Assembly: GCA_019038695.1 (NCBI GenBank)
Contig: JAHOYZ010000009.1
Span: 1 to 64,000, forward strand
Reading direction: 5' to 3'
DNA length: 64,000 bases
Origin: Candidatus Zixiibacteriota bacterium
GTDB taxonomy: Bacteria > Zixibacteria > MSB-5A5 > GN15 > FEB-12
Shown in pieces: positions 1 to 9,361 of the stretch; positions within the stretch are counted from its first letter, which is position 1, and the number at the start of each line of letters is the position of its first letter. Made by a program: the position numbers and the translations under genes. Under the pieces are notes generated by a model. That model saw only the letters and a program-made list of their open reading frames with translations. It did no database searches and was not told the origin of the DNA.

Positions 1-2
1 GT

Positions 3-2378
3 ATAGAGTACAAGGGTACTCTAGTCGAATATAGTCTGGCAGATTCCGTAATCTATTTACACCGCGCTTGTGAGATTCATTCGGGGGCTATGTCGTTGAC
101 CGCGCACGAAGTTGAATTTGACACTCGGGAGAGACTGATCAGGGCACGCTCGGCAGAGGAAGTCCTTGTTGAACCGGACACGAGTACGGTTGAGGATTTA
201 CCATCGCTGGCAACAGAACTTCAACCAGCTACTATTCCGGTGATCTTGCGTGATGGCGACGATGAGTTATTAGGGGACTATCTGGAATACTCGGTGGACA
301 CTGAAAAAGGAAGGATTATCCAGTCCAAATCGGCCTATGAGGACGGCGTTTACTATGGGCAAAAGCTGTTTAGGGAACAGAAGGAAATATTCTACGTTGA
401 TGATGGTTATTACACGACCTGCGATGCTGACGAGCCGCATTTTCATTTCAAATCCTCACGAATGAAACTCATTGAGGGTGAAAAGATGATCTGCCGACCG
501 GTAGTGTTTTACCTCGGTCGGATTCCTTTGATAGCCATTCCATATTATGTATTTCCACTGAAAAAAGGTCGGCACAGTGGCTTCTTACCGTTCAAATTTG
601 GCAATTTCGAACGTGGTGATCGATTCATTAATGACCTGGGATACTACTGGGCGGCATCAGACTATTGGGACTGGCGAGGAGCGGTCGATTACCACGAGAG
701 AAATCGAACGATTACGATTAAAAACCGGATCAATTTCTCCAAGCGATATGTTCTAAATGGCTTCTTGAATGCAGAGTACCGTCGCCAGACAAGTTACAAT
801 CTGGGACAGGCAACCGAACAGCGGAAGCGCAACTACTCCATTTCAGGAGTATACAACCACAAGATCACGCCGTCATTTGATATCAAGGCTGATGGTAGCT
901 ATCAATCGAGCGAATCATACTACACGGAATATTCCTCCAATCTCGATGAACGTCTCAATCGCGAGATTCGTTCCAAAGCTAATTTCTCGAAACAATTTGG
1001 CAAGAATACTTCACTGACCGGTAGCTTCAGCCACATCGTGAATATGGATCAAGAGACAAGAACTGACCAAATGCCCACAATGTCGCTATCTTTACCGTCC
1101 ATCTGGCTTTTTGGTAGCGGCTCGACTGATGAAAACGGTCTGAAGGTCCAAAAATGGTATAACGGTTTCATTTTCCGCTATAAACCTAGCCTCATCAACT
1201 ACTCCAACCGTGTCATGCGAGATTCAACAGCCTCGTACAATATTCAGATTGATGATGGCGATGGAGGGCTGAAAGATACAACCATTACAGAGTCAGTTCA
1301 CTATCGCAGTCGGAAGAAATACGCTAAGATAACGCATAATCCAAGTCTGGCATTGCCGACTATCAAACTGGGTTACTATGCGAATATTGTTCCGAGCTTT
1401 CGTTATAGCGAAACCTGGTTCAAGATTTGGGAGAGCGACCAGTCGCAAGCAGCGGATATTGATGTTTCGAAGATATATCGAACTTACTCGTACAGTGGCG
1501 GGATTTCGGCCAACACTAGTATTTACGGTACGATTCATCCCAAAATTGGCAACCTGATCGGTTTGCGACATGTATTCTCTCCGTCGCTCGGCTGGTCCTG
1601 GTCACCGGATATTCAAAAACACCCCGAGATTCGATCCTTTGCCGGTGGCGGTGCCGCCAGTACTAAACGCTCCGCTATGACCGTGAGTTTGAAGAATGTC
1701 TTCCAGGCCAAAGTGAAGAGAGATGAAAAGGAAACCAATCTGGAGCTTCTCTCACTGACTTCCGGTTTCAGTTATAATTTTGAGGATGATGAGAAGCCAT
1801 TGTCGGATATGAAAACGAGTTTTCATACCAGTTCAATTCCGGGAATTACGGTCAGGGGGAACATGAACCACACGTTCTATGATCCCGAAACTGACGAAGA
1901 ACAGCTTTTTTCTCCATTCCTTACGAGTTTTGACTTCAGCTTGAGCTTCCGGTTGGCGGGCAAGACATTCCTCTTTGACGAGGCAGCTGATATTCCTCTC
2001 GGTGTGGATTCGGCAAGCCAAGTGACGACAGGCAGCAAGCGCGGATGGAATTGCTCATTTGCGTACACTTTCCGTGAATCCGGCCTTCATACGTCAACTT
2101 ACAAAAAATCGAGCCTGGTTAACATCACTATTGGATTCAATCTAACCCCGGTGACGACAGTATCTTACACGCAGCAGTACGATTTTGAGCGAGATTTGAC
2201 GGTCAATAATCGGGTAAATATTGTGCGAAAAATTCATTGCTGGACAGGGAGTTTATATTGGGTACCGATTGGTTCCAATAAAGGTTTTGGCTTCAAACTT
2301 AATGTTACTGCCATCCCTGATATCAAGATTGACAACAATCATGACTCCTTCAAATCGACTCAATTCAATCGTTTCTAA
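3..2378 (+). CDS. lptD: LPS-assembly outer-membrane protein LptD (5' partial)
   Basis: The frame is open to the left edge, so the true start lies outside the window; the first internal ATG at 90 is not taken as the start. The first ~100 residues resemble the OstA-type periplasmic beta-jellyroll. The rest is rich in alternating aromatic/polar strands (many Y, F, S, T, N, and repeated YxxxI/FxxS patterns) and ends in a terminal aromatic (...NRF), as expected for a large outer-membrane barrel. LptD inserts lipopolysaccharide into the outer leaflet with LptE. The family assignment rests on overall pattern and the N-terminal domain; another large OM barrel with an OstA-like domain is the main alternative. 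It is followed by a weak hairpin and then the separately promoted HU gene. Confidence 0.75.
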   Translation: MEYKGTLVEYSLADSVIYLHRACEIHSGAMSLTAHEVEFDTRERLIRARSAEEVLVEPDTSTVEDLPSLATELQPATIPVILRDGDDELLGDYLEYSVDTEKGRIIQSKSAYEDGVYYGQKLFREQKEIFYVDDGYYTTCDADEPHFHFKSSRMKLIEGEKMICRPVVFYLGRIPLIAIPYYVFPLKKGRHSGFLPFKFGNFERGDRFINDLGYYWAASDYWDWRGAVDYHERNRTITIKNRINFSKRYVLNGFLNAEYRRQTSYNLGQATEQRKRNYSISGVYNHKITPSFDIKADGSYQSSESYYTEYSSNLDERLNREIRSKANFSKQFGKNTSLTGSFSHIVNMDQETRTDQMPTMSLSLPSIWLFGSGSTDENGLKVQKWYNGFIFRYKPSLINYSNRVMRDSTASYNIQIDDGDGGLKDTTITESVHYRSRKKYAKITHNPSLALPTIKLGYYANIVPSFRYSETWFKIWESDQSQAADIDVSKIYRTYSYSGGISANTSIYGTIHPKIGNLIGLRHVFSPSLGWSWSPDIQKHPEIRSFAGGGAASTKRSAMTVSLKNVFQAKVKRDEKETNLELLSLTSGFSYNFEDDEKPLSDMKTSFHTSSIPGITVRGNMNHTFYDPETDEEQLFSPFLTSFDFSLSFRLAGKTFLFDEAADIPLGVDSASQVTTGSKRGWNCSFAYTFRESGLHTSTYKKSSLVNITIGFNLTPVTTVSYTQQYDFERDLTVNNRVNIVRKIHCWTGSLYWVPIGSNKGFGFKLNVTAIPDIKIDNNHDSFKSTQFNRF

Positions 2379-2390
2379 GTCTGAATAACC

Positions 2391-2418
2391 GCCAAAATAG
2401 GCGATATTTGGCCGTTTT
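2391..2418 (+). terminator. weak hairpin after lptD
   Basis: GCCAAAATA (2391-2399) can pair with TATTTGGC (2405-2412), with one bulged A, and is followed by CGTTTT. The stem is A/T rich and the T run short, so it is at most a weak intrinsic terminator. Confidence 0.35.
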
Positions 2419-2433
2419 CTCTTCTTGTTTTAG

Positions 2434-2464
2434 TTGACACTATTTGAATTTCCAGAGATATATG
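2434..2464 (+). promoter_or_regulatory. sigma70-type promoter for the HU gene
   Basis: A perfect TTGACA -35 box sits at 2434-2439. An AT-rich GATATATG stretch at 2457-2464 offers a -10 box (GATATA at 17 nt spacing or TATATG at 19 nt). It lies 53-60 nt upstream of the HU start in the gap after lptD. Confidence 0.5.
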
Positions 2465-2516
2465 AGAAAATGAAAGGTAGAGACGAAAACATTTTCAAGC
2501 CCAAGGAGGCTCTACA

Positions 2517-2792
2517 ATGACCAAAGAACAGATGATTACCTACATGGCTGAACACTCTGGTATCACAAAGAAGCAGGCGGGAACCGCTCTTGAAGCCTTT
2601 ATGGACGGTGTCACCAAACAGTTGGTGAATGACACCAAAGTTAGTTTCTCAGGTTTCGGTACTTTTTCAATTTCGAATCGAAAGGCACGGACCGGACGCA
2701 ATCCGCAGACAGGTGCCCCGATTGATATCCCGGCCTGCAAAGTCCCGGTTTTCAAGGCTGGTAAAAGATTGAAAGAAGCTGTGCGTAAGTAG
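2517..2792 (+). CDS. HU/IHF-family DNA-binding protein
   Basis: The 91-residue length is standard for HU. The N-terminal helices (MTKEQMITYMAEHSGITKKQ) and the middle motif FSGFGTFSISNRKARTGRNP are the HU/IHF dimer core and start of the DNA-binding arm, and the arm carries the usual RNPQTG. HU bends and compacts DNA and takes part in replication and transcription control. A strong AAGGAGG at 2503-2509 sets the start. It has its own promoter and is closed by a strong terminator, so it is a monocistron, which fits high expression of a nucleoid protein. HU versus an IHF subunit cannot be decided from this sequence. Confidence 0.93.
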   Translation: MTKEQMITYMAEHSGITKKQAGTALEAFMDGVTKQLVNDTKVSFSGFGTFSISNRKARTGRNPQTGAPIDIPACKVPVFKAGKRLKEAVRK

Positions 2793-2814
2793 TATCCCGA
2801 CTCAGTGATATTCG

Positions 2815-2846
2815 GGCAGGGGTAGTTTGACCCCTGCCTTTTTTTT
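2815..2846 (+). terminator. strong intrinsic terminator after the HU gene
   Basis: GGCAGGGGT (2815-2823) pairs perfectly with ACCCCTGCC (2830-2838) around a 6-nt loop, followed by eight T (2839-2846). It separates the HU gene from ftsK. Confidence 0.93.
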
Positions 2847-2890
2847 CCCGATTCCAACACAGCCACCGGAACCGCCGCCACAGGGAGTTT

Positions 2891-5200
2891 ATGGCCAGGA
2901 AGAAAAGCAGGAAGAAGAAGCAGGCAAATCAGGGGCGTCAAGCGCTCGGCATAGTGTTGTTCTTGTCGGCAATGGTGCTGTTGATAGCACTGGTATCCCA
3001 CGATGGCCTTGATGATCGGCGCATTCAAGGAGAACTCGATATTAATATCGATCCGTTCGATATTCAGTATCGTAATCAGGCCGGGATGCTTGGTGCCTAC
3101 CTTGCCTTTGTAGGTATGATTCTAGTTGGCTGGTTATCGTTTTTCCTCCCACTGGGGTTGGCCATTTCAGGACTGCGCCTGTTTGCAAGCGATTTGTCTC
3201 GAAGGTTACGCTTCACAGCGACCCTGTTGTTCGGACTCGGTTTGCTGGGAACGATGCTGTTTAATGTACATCTGCTTCTCAAGAGATCGCTCGTAGCCAA
3301 CGACAGTGTCATTGGTGGCTATATAGGGGAGAAGCTGACCCTGCTATCGATTCGCGTCGTAGGTGAGCTTGGTTCTTATGTCATACTGGGTGGTTTTGTT
3401 GTTTTGATTCTTGTATTGTATACATCAGTGTCGGGTCTGTTTTCGATCCGTTTTGAACTACCGGGCGCTCACATTCTAACCTCTATCGGCAGTTCACTTC
3501 GGGGAGGACTTGGCTGGTTCTTTTCCTTCAAGTGGTTCACCCGATTGATACGTACCGGAAACGACGAAGAAAATGCTGAATCTGAGTTCTCTGATGAACT
3601 GCAGGAACAGATAGAGGCCGATGGGGAGGTAGAGACGGACGACGAGCATGATGAAGCTCAATCGGACGATTTCGAGCGACCACCTCGACCACGCACGTCC
3701 CGTCCAAAGGCGGCCAAACAGGTTCAAGTGTCTTCGATGGAGTACCGCTATCCGACATTGGACCTGCTTGATGACAATCCTCATCCCGGATCTGCAGTCA
3801 GTAGTGATGAACTGGCTTTCACAGCCCGGATGCTACGAGAGACTCTGGAGACTTTTGGGATTAAGATTGAAGGGGAGATTGATCGTTATCCCGGACCGGT
3901 GATCACACGGTATGAATTCAAACCCGGTACCGGCATAAAGGTTAACCAGATCATCAATTTGTCGGATGACTTAGCTCTGGCCCTGAAAGCCAAACGTATT
4001 CGCATAATTGCGCCGATTCCGGGCAAGGCGGCCGTCGGAGTGGAAATCCCCAACCGTAACGCCCAGACTGTGTTTTTGAAAGATATTATAAGTTCGCCTG
4101 CCTTCAACGATGCGAAGCTGCGTCTGCCGTTGGCTCTCGGCCGGACAACCGCCGGCGAACCCTATGTGACCGATCTGGCCAAACTGCCTCATTTACTTAT
4201 TGCCGGAGCCACTGGTTCAGGCAAATCAGTCTGTATCAATGTAATTGTGACTTCGCTGATGTATCGCCTGCACCCGCACCAGGTGCGCTTCATTATGGTC
4301 GATCCTAAGATGCTCGAGCTGACCATCTATTCAGGCATTCCGTATTTGGGACGTCCTGTGGTCACCAATCCTCGTCGAGCCGAAAAAGTGTTGGCTGACG
4401 CTGTTGTCGAGATGGAAGGGCGCTATCGCAAGCTAGCCAATGCCTCAGTGCGCAATATCGAAGATTTCAACAAGAAACAGAAGAGTCCCGAAGAGCAGTT
4501 GCCATACATTGTAATTATGGTGGATGAATTGGCGGATCTACTGATGTCTACCAATTCGTCCAAGACGGAGTTACTAATTACGCGACTGGCTCAGATGGCC
4601 CGTGCGGTCGGAATACATCTGATTCTGGCTACCCAACGTCCGTCGGTGGATGTTATCACCGGCTTGATAAAGGCTAACTTCCCAGCCCGGATTGCTTTTC
4701 AGGTATCCCAGAAGGTTGATTCTCGTACGATTATCGATGGTAACGGAGCCGAGAAATTGTTAGGGAACGGAGACATGCTGTTCCTCCATCCGGGGCAACC
4801 GGAAGCAACTCGTTTGCACGGTGCCTTCCTCCAGAATGAGGAAACGGATCGTATCGTTGGGTTTATTAAGGACCAGGGATTGCCAATGCTGGCGCTTGAG
4901 AGCATCACTCAAGCCAGTGGTGAGACTACTGAAACTGAAGTAGATTTTGGTGATCCACTCTTCCGCGAGGCTTGCGAAGTCGTAATTCGCCATAAGCAAG
5001 GTTCAGTTTCGCTATTGCAACGGAGGCTCGGTATCGGCTACCAACGTGCCGCGCGACTGATCGATAAACTGGAACAGGCCGGAATTGTCTCAGCCTTCGA
5101 CGGTTCCAAGGCGCGTGATGTGCTTGTCGATCAGACATATATCGATACCCTCTTCCAAAATGCGGGCCAAGCTCCGGTTGGTGGTGGAGAATCAAACTAA
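2891..5200 (+). CDS. ftsK: FtsK/SpoIIIE-type DNA translocase
   Basis: 769 residues. Four membrane segments lie in the first ~180 residues (about 15-35, 60-85, 105-125, 155-175), followed by an acidic, proline-rich linker to ~residue 290. The RecA-like motor has Walker A GATGSGKSV near residue 438 and Walker B IVIMVDELADLLM near 540. The C-terminal gamma winged helix (from about 690) contains LLQRRLGIGYQRAARLID. FtsK pumps chromosome ends through the division septum and activates dimer resolution. The linker is short compared with Enterobacteria. An SD-like CAGGGAG precedes the ATG. lolA follows after 29 nt, an adjacency also common in Proteobacteria. Confidence 0.96.
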   Translation: MARKKSRKKKQANQGRQALGIVLFLSAMVLLIALVSHDGLDDRRIQGELDINIDPFDIQYRNQAGMLGAYLAFVGMILVGWLSFFLPLGLAISGLRLFASDLSRRLRFTATLLFGLGLLGTMLFNVHLLLKRSLVANDSVIGGYIGEKLTLLSIRVVGELGSYVILGGFVVLILVLYTSVSGLFSIRFELPGAHILTSIGSSLRGGLGWFFSFKWFTRLIRTGNDEENAESEFSDELQEQIEADGEVETDDEHDEAQSDDFERPPRPRTSRPKAAKQVQVSSMEYRYPTLDLLDDNPHPGSAVSSDELAFTARMLRETLETFGIKIEGEIDRYPGPVITRYEFKPGTGIKVNQIINLSDDLALALKAKRIRIIAPIPGKAAVGVEIPNRNAQTVFLKDIISSPAFNDAKLRLPLALGRTTAGEPYVTDLAKLPHLLIAGATGSGKSVCINVIVTSLMYRLHPHQVRFIMVDPKMLELTIYSGIPYLGRPVVTNPRRAEKVLADAVVEMEGRYRKLANASVRNIEDFNKKQKSPEEQLPYIVIMVDELADLLMSTNSSKTELLITRLAQMARAVGIHLILATQRPSVDVITGLIKANFPARIAFQVSQKVDSRTIIDGNGAEKLLGNGDMLFLHPGQPEATRLHGAFLQNEETDRIVGFIKDQGLPMLALESITQASGETTETEVDFGDPLFREACEVVIRHKQGSVSLLQRRLGIGYQRAARLIDKLEQAGIVSAFDGSKARDVLVDQTYIDTLFQNAGQAPVGGGESN

Positions 5201-5229
5201 CCGGCCATGCTGGCTGTATAAGTTTCATA

Positions 5230-5850
5230 ATGAGAGTAACAGCATTCCTTCTCGTATGCCTGGCGTCAGTCATTGGTTCGACCGAATCTCAGTCGGAGAC
5301 TGATGCGTTCGAACTGATCAAGACATCTCTGGCGAAGGCTGTGTGTGTGAACTTTGAACTGTTGGTGACAGTCGAGTCGGCTGTGTTTGAACAAACGGAT
5401 TCTGCTGCCGGTTTGGCTGTTATTGCCGCTGATGGTCGCTTTGACATAACCATCGGACCCGATCAATATCTGTACGATGGGCAACACAGTTATTCGTACT
5501 CAGAGCTGAACAATCAGGTACTGGTAGAAACGCACGACAGTTCGGATGGGGTAGGGAGTGAGATTTCGTTCATCACCAATCTTGATCACTGGTACTTTAC
5601 CCACGTCTCAATTCCGAACAGGGAATACCGCCTGACTGGAAAAAATCCCAGCGCGGATGATTCAGATCTCCCCGACTCCCTGACTGTGTACGTGTCTGAA
5701 GCAACCACACGGCTGGATAGCATGGAGTTCTACGATATCAATGAAGATCGAAATGTCATCCACTTCCTAAACCAGGATCTCGCCGATTCGTGCGTGGAGA
5801 GCTTCTTTGTTCCATCATTTCCGGATTCCACGGATGTAGTCCGGTTCTGA
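5230..5850 (+). CDS. lolA: LolA-like outer-membrane lipoprotein carrier
   Basis: 206 residues with an N-terminal signal peptide (hydrophobic residues ~5-16, likely cleaved near STES-QS). The middle section GRFDITIGPDQYLYDGQHS followed by YSYSELNNQVLVE matches the LolA pattern in which a strand ending in a Y/D-G turn leads into the fold that shields lipoprotein acyl chains. LolA carries lipoproteins across the periplasm from LolCDE to the outer membrane. Position directly after ftsK supports the call. Overall similarity is modest, so a LolA-fold relative with another lipidic cargo is possible. Confidence 0.75.
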   Translation: MRVTAFLLVCLASVIGSTESQSETDAFELIKTSLAKAVCVNFELLVTVESAVFEQTDSAAGLAVIAADGRFDITIGPDQYLYDGQHSYSYSELNNQVLVETHDSSDGVGSEISFITNLDHWYFTHVSIPNREYRLTGKNPSADDSDLPDSLTVYVSEATTRLDSMEFYDINEDRNVIHFLNQDLADSCVESFFVPSFPDSTDVVRF

Positions 5851-5860
5851 GTCTCCCGTT

Positions 5861-7183
5861 ATGACGTTCTACATATACAGACTGGGTTGCCCCAAGAACG
5901 AAGTTGATGGTGACTACATCGCCGCTCGGCTTCTGAAGGCCGGACATATTCAGGTCGATGTCGCGGAGGGAGCTGAGGCTGTCATTATCAATACCTGCGG
6001 CTTTATTCTTCCGGCCAAGGAGGAGTCAATCGAGGCTATCCTACAAATGGCACGACTCAAGACAGAAGGCGGCGCCCGACGCCTGTTTGCGACTGGTTGC
6101 CTTTCACAACGATACGGCCATGACCTGTTGGCCGATATCCCGGAGCTTGATGGTGTATTCGGCTTAGGGGAACTCGATGCTCTGGCCGACGCTATGTCGG
6201 GTTTGGGCTCCTCGCGTTCCCATGCTTCGGTGGCAGCCGACGAACTTAGCTACCTCGACTGGAAGCAACGCTTCATATCAGACGCGTATCCTTATGCCTA
6301 TCTGAAGATTGCCGATGGTTGTAACCGCCGCTGTACGTTCTGTGCGATCCCTTCGATACGGGGTCGCTATCGCAGTCGACCGATGGACTCGATTCTTAAC
6401 GAAGCCCGATTCCTGATTGATAACGGTAAGCGTGAATTGATTCTGGTTTCCCAGGAGGCGACCGTCTGGGGCAATAACCTGTCTGGCAGACCGAAACTGG
6501 TGAACCTGTTAAGCGAACTCGAAAGTCTTAGTGGGCTGGAGTGGATCAGGGTTATGTACCTGCATCCATCGGGTCTCAATGTAGAGCTCATTGAGCACAT
6601 GACCTCCGGTAATAAGACGCTGGCCTATTTTGACTTGCCTCTGCAGCATATCAACGCCGGGATTCTGGCCGCTATGGGGCGACAGAATGATAGTGAGGCC
6701 ATTGCCGATCTAATTTCACGGATTCGCCACGCCAGCCCCGATTCAGCACTGCGAACCACGTTTATCGTCGGTTTCCCGGGTGAGACGGAGGAGCACTTTC
6801 AGGAATTGTGCCAGTTTGTTGAGGCAACTGCTTTTGACCGGCTCGGGGCGTTCTGCTATTCGGCAGAGGAGGGAACGCCGGGTGCTGACTTACCTGATCA
6901 AGTCCCTGAGGAGGTCAAAACTGAGCGTCTGGATCGCCTAATGCTCCTGCAACAGGAAATTGCTTTCGCCAAGAATAACTCCTTGATAGACAGTACGCAG
7001 GAAGTTATTATTGATGCCGTAAGCGATGATGGTTCCGCCGTTGGTCGTACTCAGCGGGATTGTCCTGACATTGATCAGGAAGTCACTGTTGTTGGTGATG
7101 GTCTGACGGTGGGTTCAATCTGCCAGGTGCGAATCACTGAAGCAGATGGCTATGATTTGCGCGCTGTAAGGAGCGAGGAGTAG
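5861..7183 (+). CDS. rimO: Ribosomal protein S12 methylthiotransferase RimO
   Basis: 440 residues. The N-terminal MTTase domain has conserved cysteines (RLGCPKNEVD, INTCGF, TGCLSQRY) for one Fe-S cluster. The radical-SAM motif C154-x3-C158-x2-C161 (DGCNRRCTFC) holds the second, and a TRAM-like domain occupies the last ~65 residues. RimO methylthiolates an aspartate of ribosomal protein S12. The GCPKN signature and AIPSIRGRYRSRP after the cluster point to RimO rather than MiaB. Starts 10 nt after lolA and is followed after 3 nt by a transglycosylase, so it is co-transcribed. Confidence 0.95.
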   Translation: MTFYIYRLGCPKNEVDGDYIAARLLKAGHIQVDVAEGAEAVIINTCGFILPAKEESIEAILQMARLKTEGGARRLFATGCLSQRYGHDLLADIPELDGVFGLGELDALADAMSGLGSSRSHASVAADELSYLDWKQRFISDAYPYAYLKIADGCNRRCTFCAIPSIRGRYRSRPMDSILNEARFLIDNGKRELILVSQEATVWGNNLSGRPKLVNLLSELESLSGLEWIRVMYLHPSGLNVELIEHMTSGNKTLAYFDLPLQHINAGILAAMGRQNDSEAIADLISRIRHASPDSALRTTFIVGFPGETEEHFQELCQFVEATAFDRLGAFCYSAEEGTPGADLPDQVPEEVKTERLDRLMLLQQEIAFAKNNSLIDSTQEVIIDAVSDDGSAVGRTQRDCPDIDQEVTVVGDGLTVGSICQVRITEADGYDLRAVRSEE

Positions 7184-7186
7184 AAT

Positions 7187-7831
7187 ATGATCCACTATGA
7201 GAAGCTGGGCATTTTCCTGTCCAAGCCATTGGCCTTAGTGGTAGTCTTCATCTACCTGCTGCAATCGGGTGTAGCTGTTTATCTGGTTAGCGAGAAGTAC
7301 AGCCTCGAACAGCAGATTGTCTTCCAGCAGGGACGTATCACTGAGCTGGAAGAGAAACTTCAGGTGTTCAAGGCGATTGATGATTTCCAGATCGGTTTCA
7401 ACGATGAGGAAGTCATGTCTCTTACGGAAGTCATCTATTCCGAAAGCAAACGATATCAGTATGACCCGCTGTTTATTCTGGCGATAATACTGACAGAATC
7501 ATCATTTAAGAAAGGCCAGAAGAGTCATGTTGGAGCCCGTGGACTGATGCAGGTTGTGCCTTTTGTAGGTAAGGACCTCGCCACACGCACCGAAGTTGAC
7601 TGGCAAGGCTCAGAGACACTATTTGAACCGGTGGCCAATATCAAACTGGGTACGCTGCATCTTTTTGAGCAGGTACTCAAGTTTGGAGACATCAAAAGGG
7701 CACTGGCCGCGTATAACATGGGCGAGACTCGTCTGCGGGGAATCATGAGGCAGGACAAACCCATTCCCCAGGTCTATATCAACAAGGTCCTGCGCTATTA
7801 CGAAATGCTCAAGGAGACATATCGGGTTTGA
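7187..7831 (+). CDS. Membrane-anchored lytic transglycosylase (SLT domain)
   Basis: 214 residues. One N-terminal membrane anchor (~15-35) is followed by a short coiled coil (~40-60) and a Slt/MltC-type domain. The catalytic Glu is expected at E104 in ILTESSFKK, followed by GARGLMQVVP and AALAAYNMG-type motif (ALAAYNMGE) near residue 174. It would cleave glycan strands in the periplasm, producing 1,6-anhydromuropeptides. The TGA stop overlaps the TTG start of bamD in TTGA, showing translational coupling to an envelope-assembly gene. Confidence 0.88.
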   Translation: MIHYEKLGIFLSKPLALVVVFIYLLQSGVAVYLVSEKYSLEQQIVFQQGRITELEEKLQVFKAIDDFQIGFNDEEVMSLTEVIYSESKRYQYDPLFILAIILTESSFKKGQKSHVGARGLMQVVPFVGKDLATRTEVDWQGSETLFEPVANIKLGTLHLFEQVLKFGDIKRALAAYNMGETRLRGIMRQDKPIPQVYINKVLRYYEMLKETYRV

Positions 7832-8766
7832 AAACTCTGACTGGCTTTGCAACAACACGGGTGTTGGTAATCATAATAGCTACGGGGTTGATGCTATCGT
7901 GCGGTGGCAACAAGACCCTGACTAATCTGACTGCTCGTGAGACTTTTGAACTGGGTAGGGAAAAGTACGACAAGAAGAAATACTTCGACGCTATTGAGAA
8001 GTTCCAGGCGGTCATCTATAATTTTCCGGGCGATGCTATTGTCGATACTGCTCAGTACTACCTTGGCATGGCTTATTTCCGAAACGATGACTTCCAGTTG
8101 GCAGCGGTCGAGTTCAATAGACTCGCCCTCAACTATCCGTCGTCTGCTTTCTTTGAACGAGCGATATACTTGAAAGCTGTATCCTACTATGAGTCAACAC
8201 CCGGACATTACGGTCTTGACCAGAGCGAGTTGAAGAGTGCGATCAAGCTTTTCGAGGATTTCCTTATTGATTTTCCGGAATCGGATCAGGTCGAGGGTGC
8301 CCGCGAACACCTGCTGGCGGCTCGTACCAGGATGGCCAGAAAGTTCTATAGTAGCGGGATCGTCTATGACCGTATAGGGGCCTACGTAGCCGCCAAGACA
8401 TATTTTCAACGCGTGATCGATGACTACACTGATACCGAATTTGCTCCCCTCGCTACCTATTATTATGCGCTGATGGAGTTTAAATTGGAGGACTACGAGG
8501 AGGCACGCCTTAAGTTCGAGAGTTTCCTGGCCGTGTTCCCTGATCATGAGATGGCCTCCAAGGCAACGGAGAAGATTGTCGAAGCCGCCTTCAACAGGTG
8601 CAAGAAGTACTATGACAATGGGGAGATGTCAGAGGCGCGTCCGTGTTGGGAGGAGTTTCAAAATGATTTCCCCAACCATAACCGATCATCAAAAGCCGGT
8701 AAGTACCTCGAGAAACTTTTGCATCAAGACCTTACAGAATCACAGGGAGAACATGCCGGCCATTGA
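7828..8766 (+). CDS. bamD: BamD-like outer-membrane assembly lipoprotein (TPR repeats)
   Basis: 312 residues from a TTG start that overlaps the upstream stop by 4 nt. A signal peptide ends in the lipobox LMLSC with the lipidated Cys at residue 25. About five TPR-like helical pairs follow (ELGREKYDKKKYFDAIEKFQ, AQYYLGMAYFRNDDFQLA, ATYYYALMEFKLEDYEEA), the BamD/YfiO layout. BamD works with BamA to insert beta barrels. It is longer than E. coli BamD (~245 residues), and a general TPR lipoprotein such as a CpoB relative is the alternative. The 3' end overlaps nadD by 14 nt. Confidence 0.8.
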   Translation: MKTLTGFATTRVLVIIIATGLMLSCGGNKTLTNLTARETFELGREKYDKKKYFDAIEKFQAVIYNFPGDAIVDTAQYYLGMAYFRNDDFQLAAVEFNRLALNYPSSAFFERAIYLKAVSYYESTPGHYGLDQSELKSAIKLFEDFLIDFPESDQVEGAREHLLAARTRMARKFYSSGIVYDRIGAYVAAKTYFQRVIDDYTDTEFAPLATYYYALMEFKLEDYEEARLKFESFLAVFPDHEMASKATEKIVEAAFNRCKKYYDNGEMSEARPCWEEFQNDFPNHNRSSKAGKYLEKLLHQDLTESQGEHAGH

Positions 8767-9361
8767 AGATGGGGGTACCTGGGGTATTCTTGGAGGGGCT
8801 TTCGATCCTGTTCACAATGGTCACTTGAATCTGGCCCGACAACTTCTCATTGTTCAGGACCTCAGTGGTGTCATCTTTATTCCGTCCTGCTTCCATCCAT
8901 GTAAGAACTCACGTGAGAGTACTTCTTACCAGGACAGAGTTGCCATGCTTAAGCTGGCACTGGAGCCGCAACTCGACTTTGAAATCTGTGAGATTGAAGC
9001 CGATCAACAACTGTCTGGTTATACGCTCGACACCATTCGGGCACTCAAAACGACCTATACCACGGCTTCGTTCCGGTTCATCATTGGAGCCGACAACTTG
9101 CGGCAGTTGCCTTCATGGCACAAACCCGAGGAGCTTCTGGAGGAAGTTGTTTTCTTGGTTGGATCCCGTCCCGGTTTTGATTTCGGACCTCAGTGGCAAC
9201 TTCCATGTGATCGCATCGAGTTGATTCCAATCGAACCGGTTGATATTTCTTCGAGTCTTGTTCGTCAGAGTCTCAAGGAAGGGATATCAGGCGTAATTCT
9301 TGACCGACTCGTGCCGGCATCTGTCTGTGAGTATATAGCGTCGCACAGGCTGTATCAATGA
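8753..9361 (+). CDS. nadD: Nicotinate-nucleotide adenylyltransferase
   Basis: 202 residues from the ATG at 8753; the frame stays open further upstream inside bamD, but homology begins here. GILGGAFDPVHNGHLNLA carries the nucleotidyltransferase HxGH motif, and the C-terminal VDISSSLVRQSL is the second NadD signature (SSTxIR-like). It converts nicotinate mononucleotide to deamido-NAD in NAD synthesis. The final ATGA overlaps the polA start by 4 nt. Confidence 0.94.
   Translation: MPAIEDGGTWGILGGAFDPVHNGHLNLARQLLIVQDLSGVIFIPSCFHPCKNSRESTSYQDRVAMLKLALEPQLDFEICEIEADQQLSGYTLDTIRALKTTYTTASFRFIIGADNLRQLPSWHKPEELLEEVVFLVGSRPGFDFGPQWQLPCDRIELIPIEPVDISSSLVRQSLKEGISGVILDRLVPASVCEYIASHRLYQ

Noticed and set aside
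2540-3028. Minus-strand 162-codon frame over the HU gene
   Set aside because: It lies over a clear HU gene and its terminator; the translation has no domain pattern.
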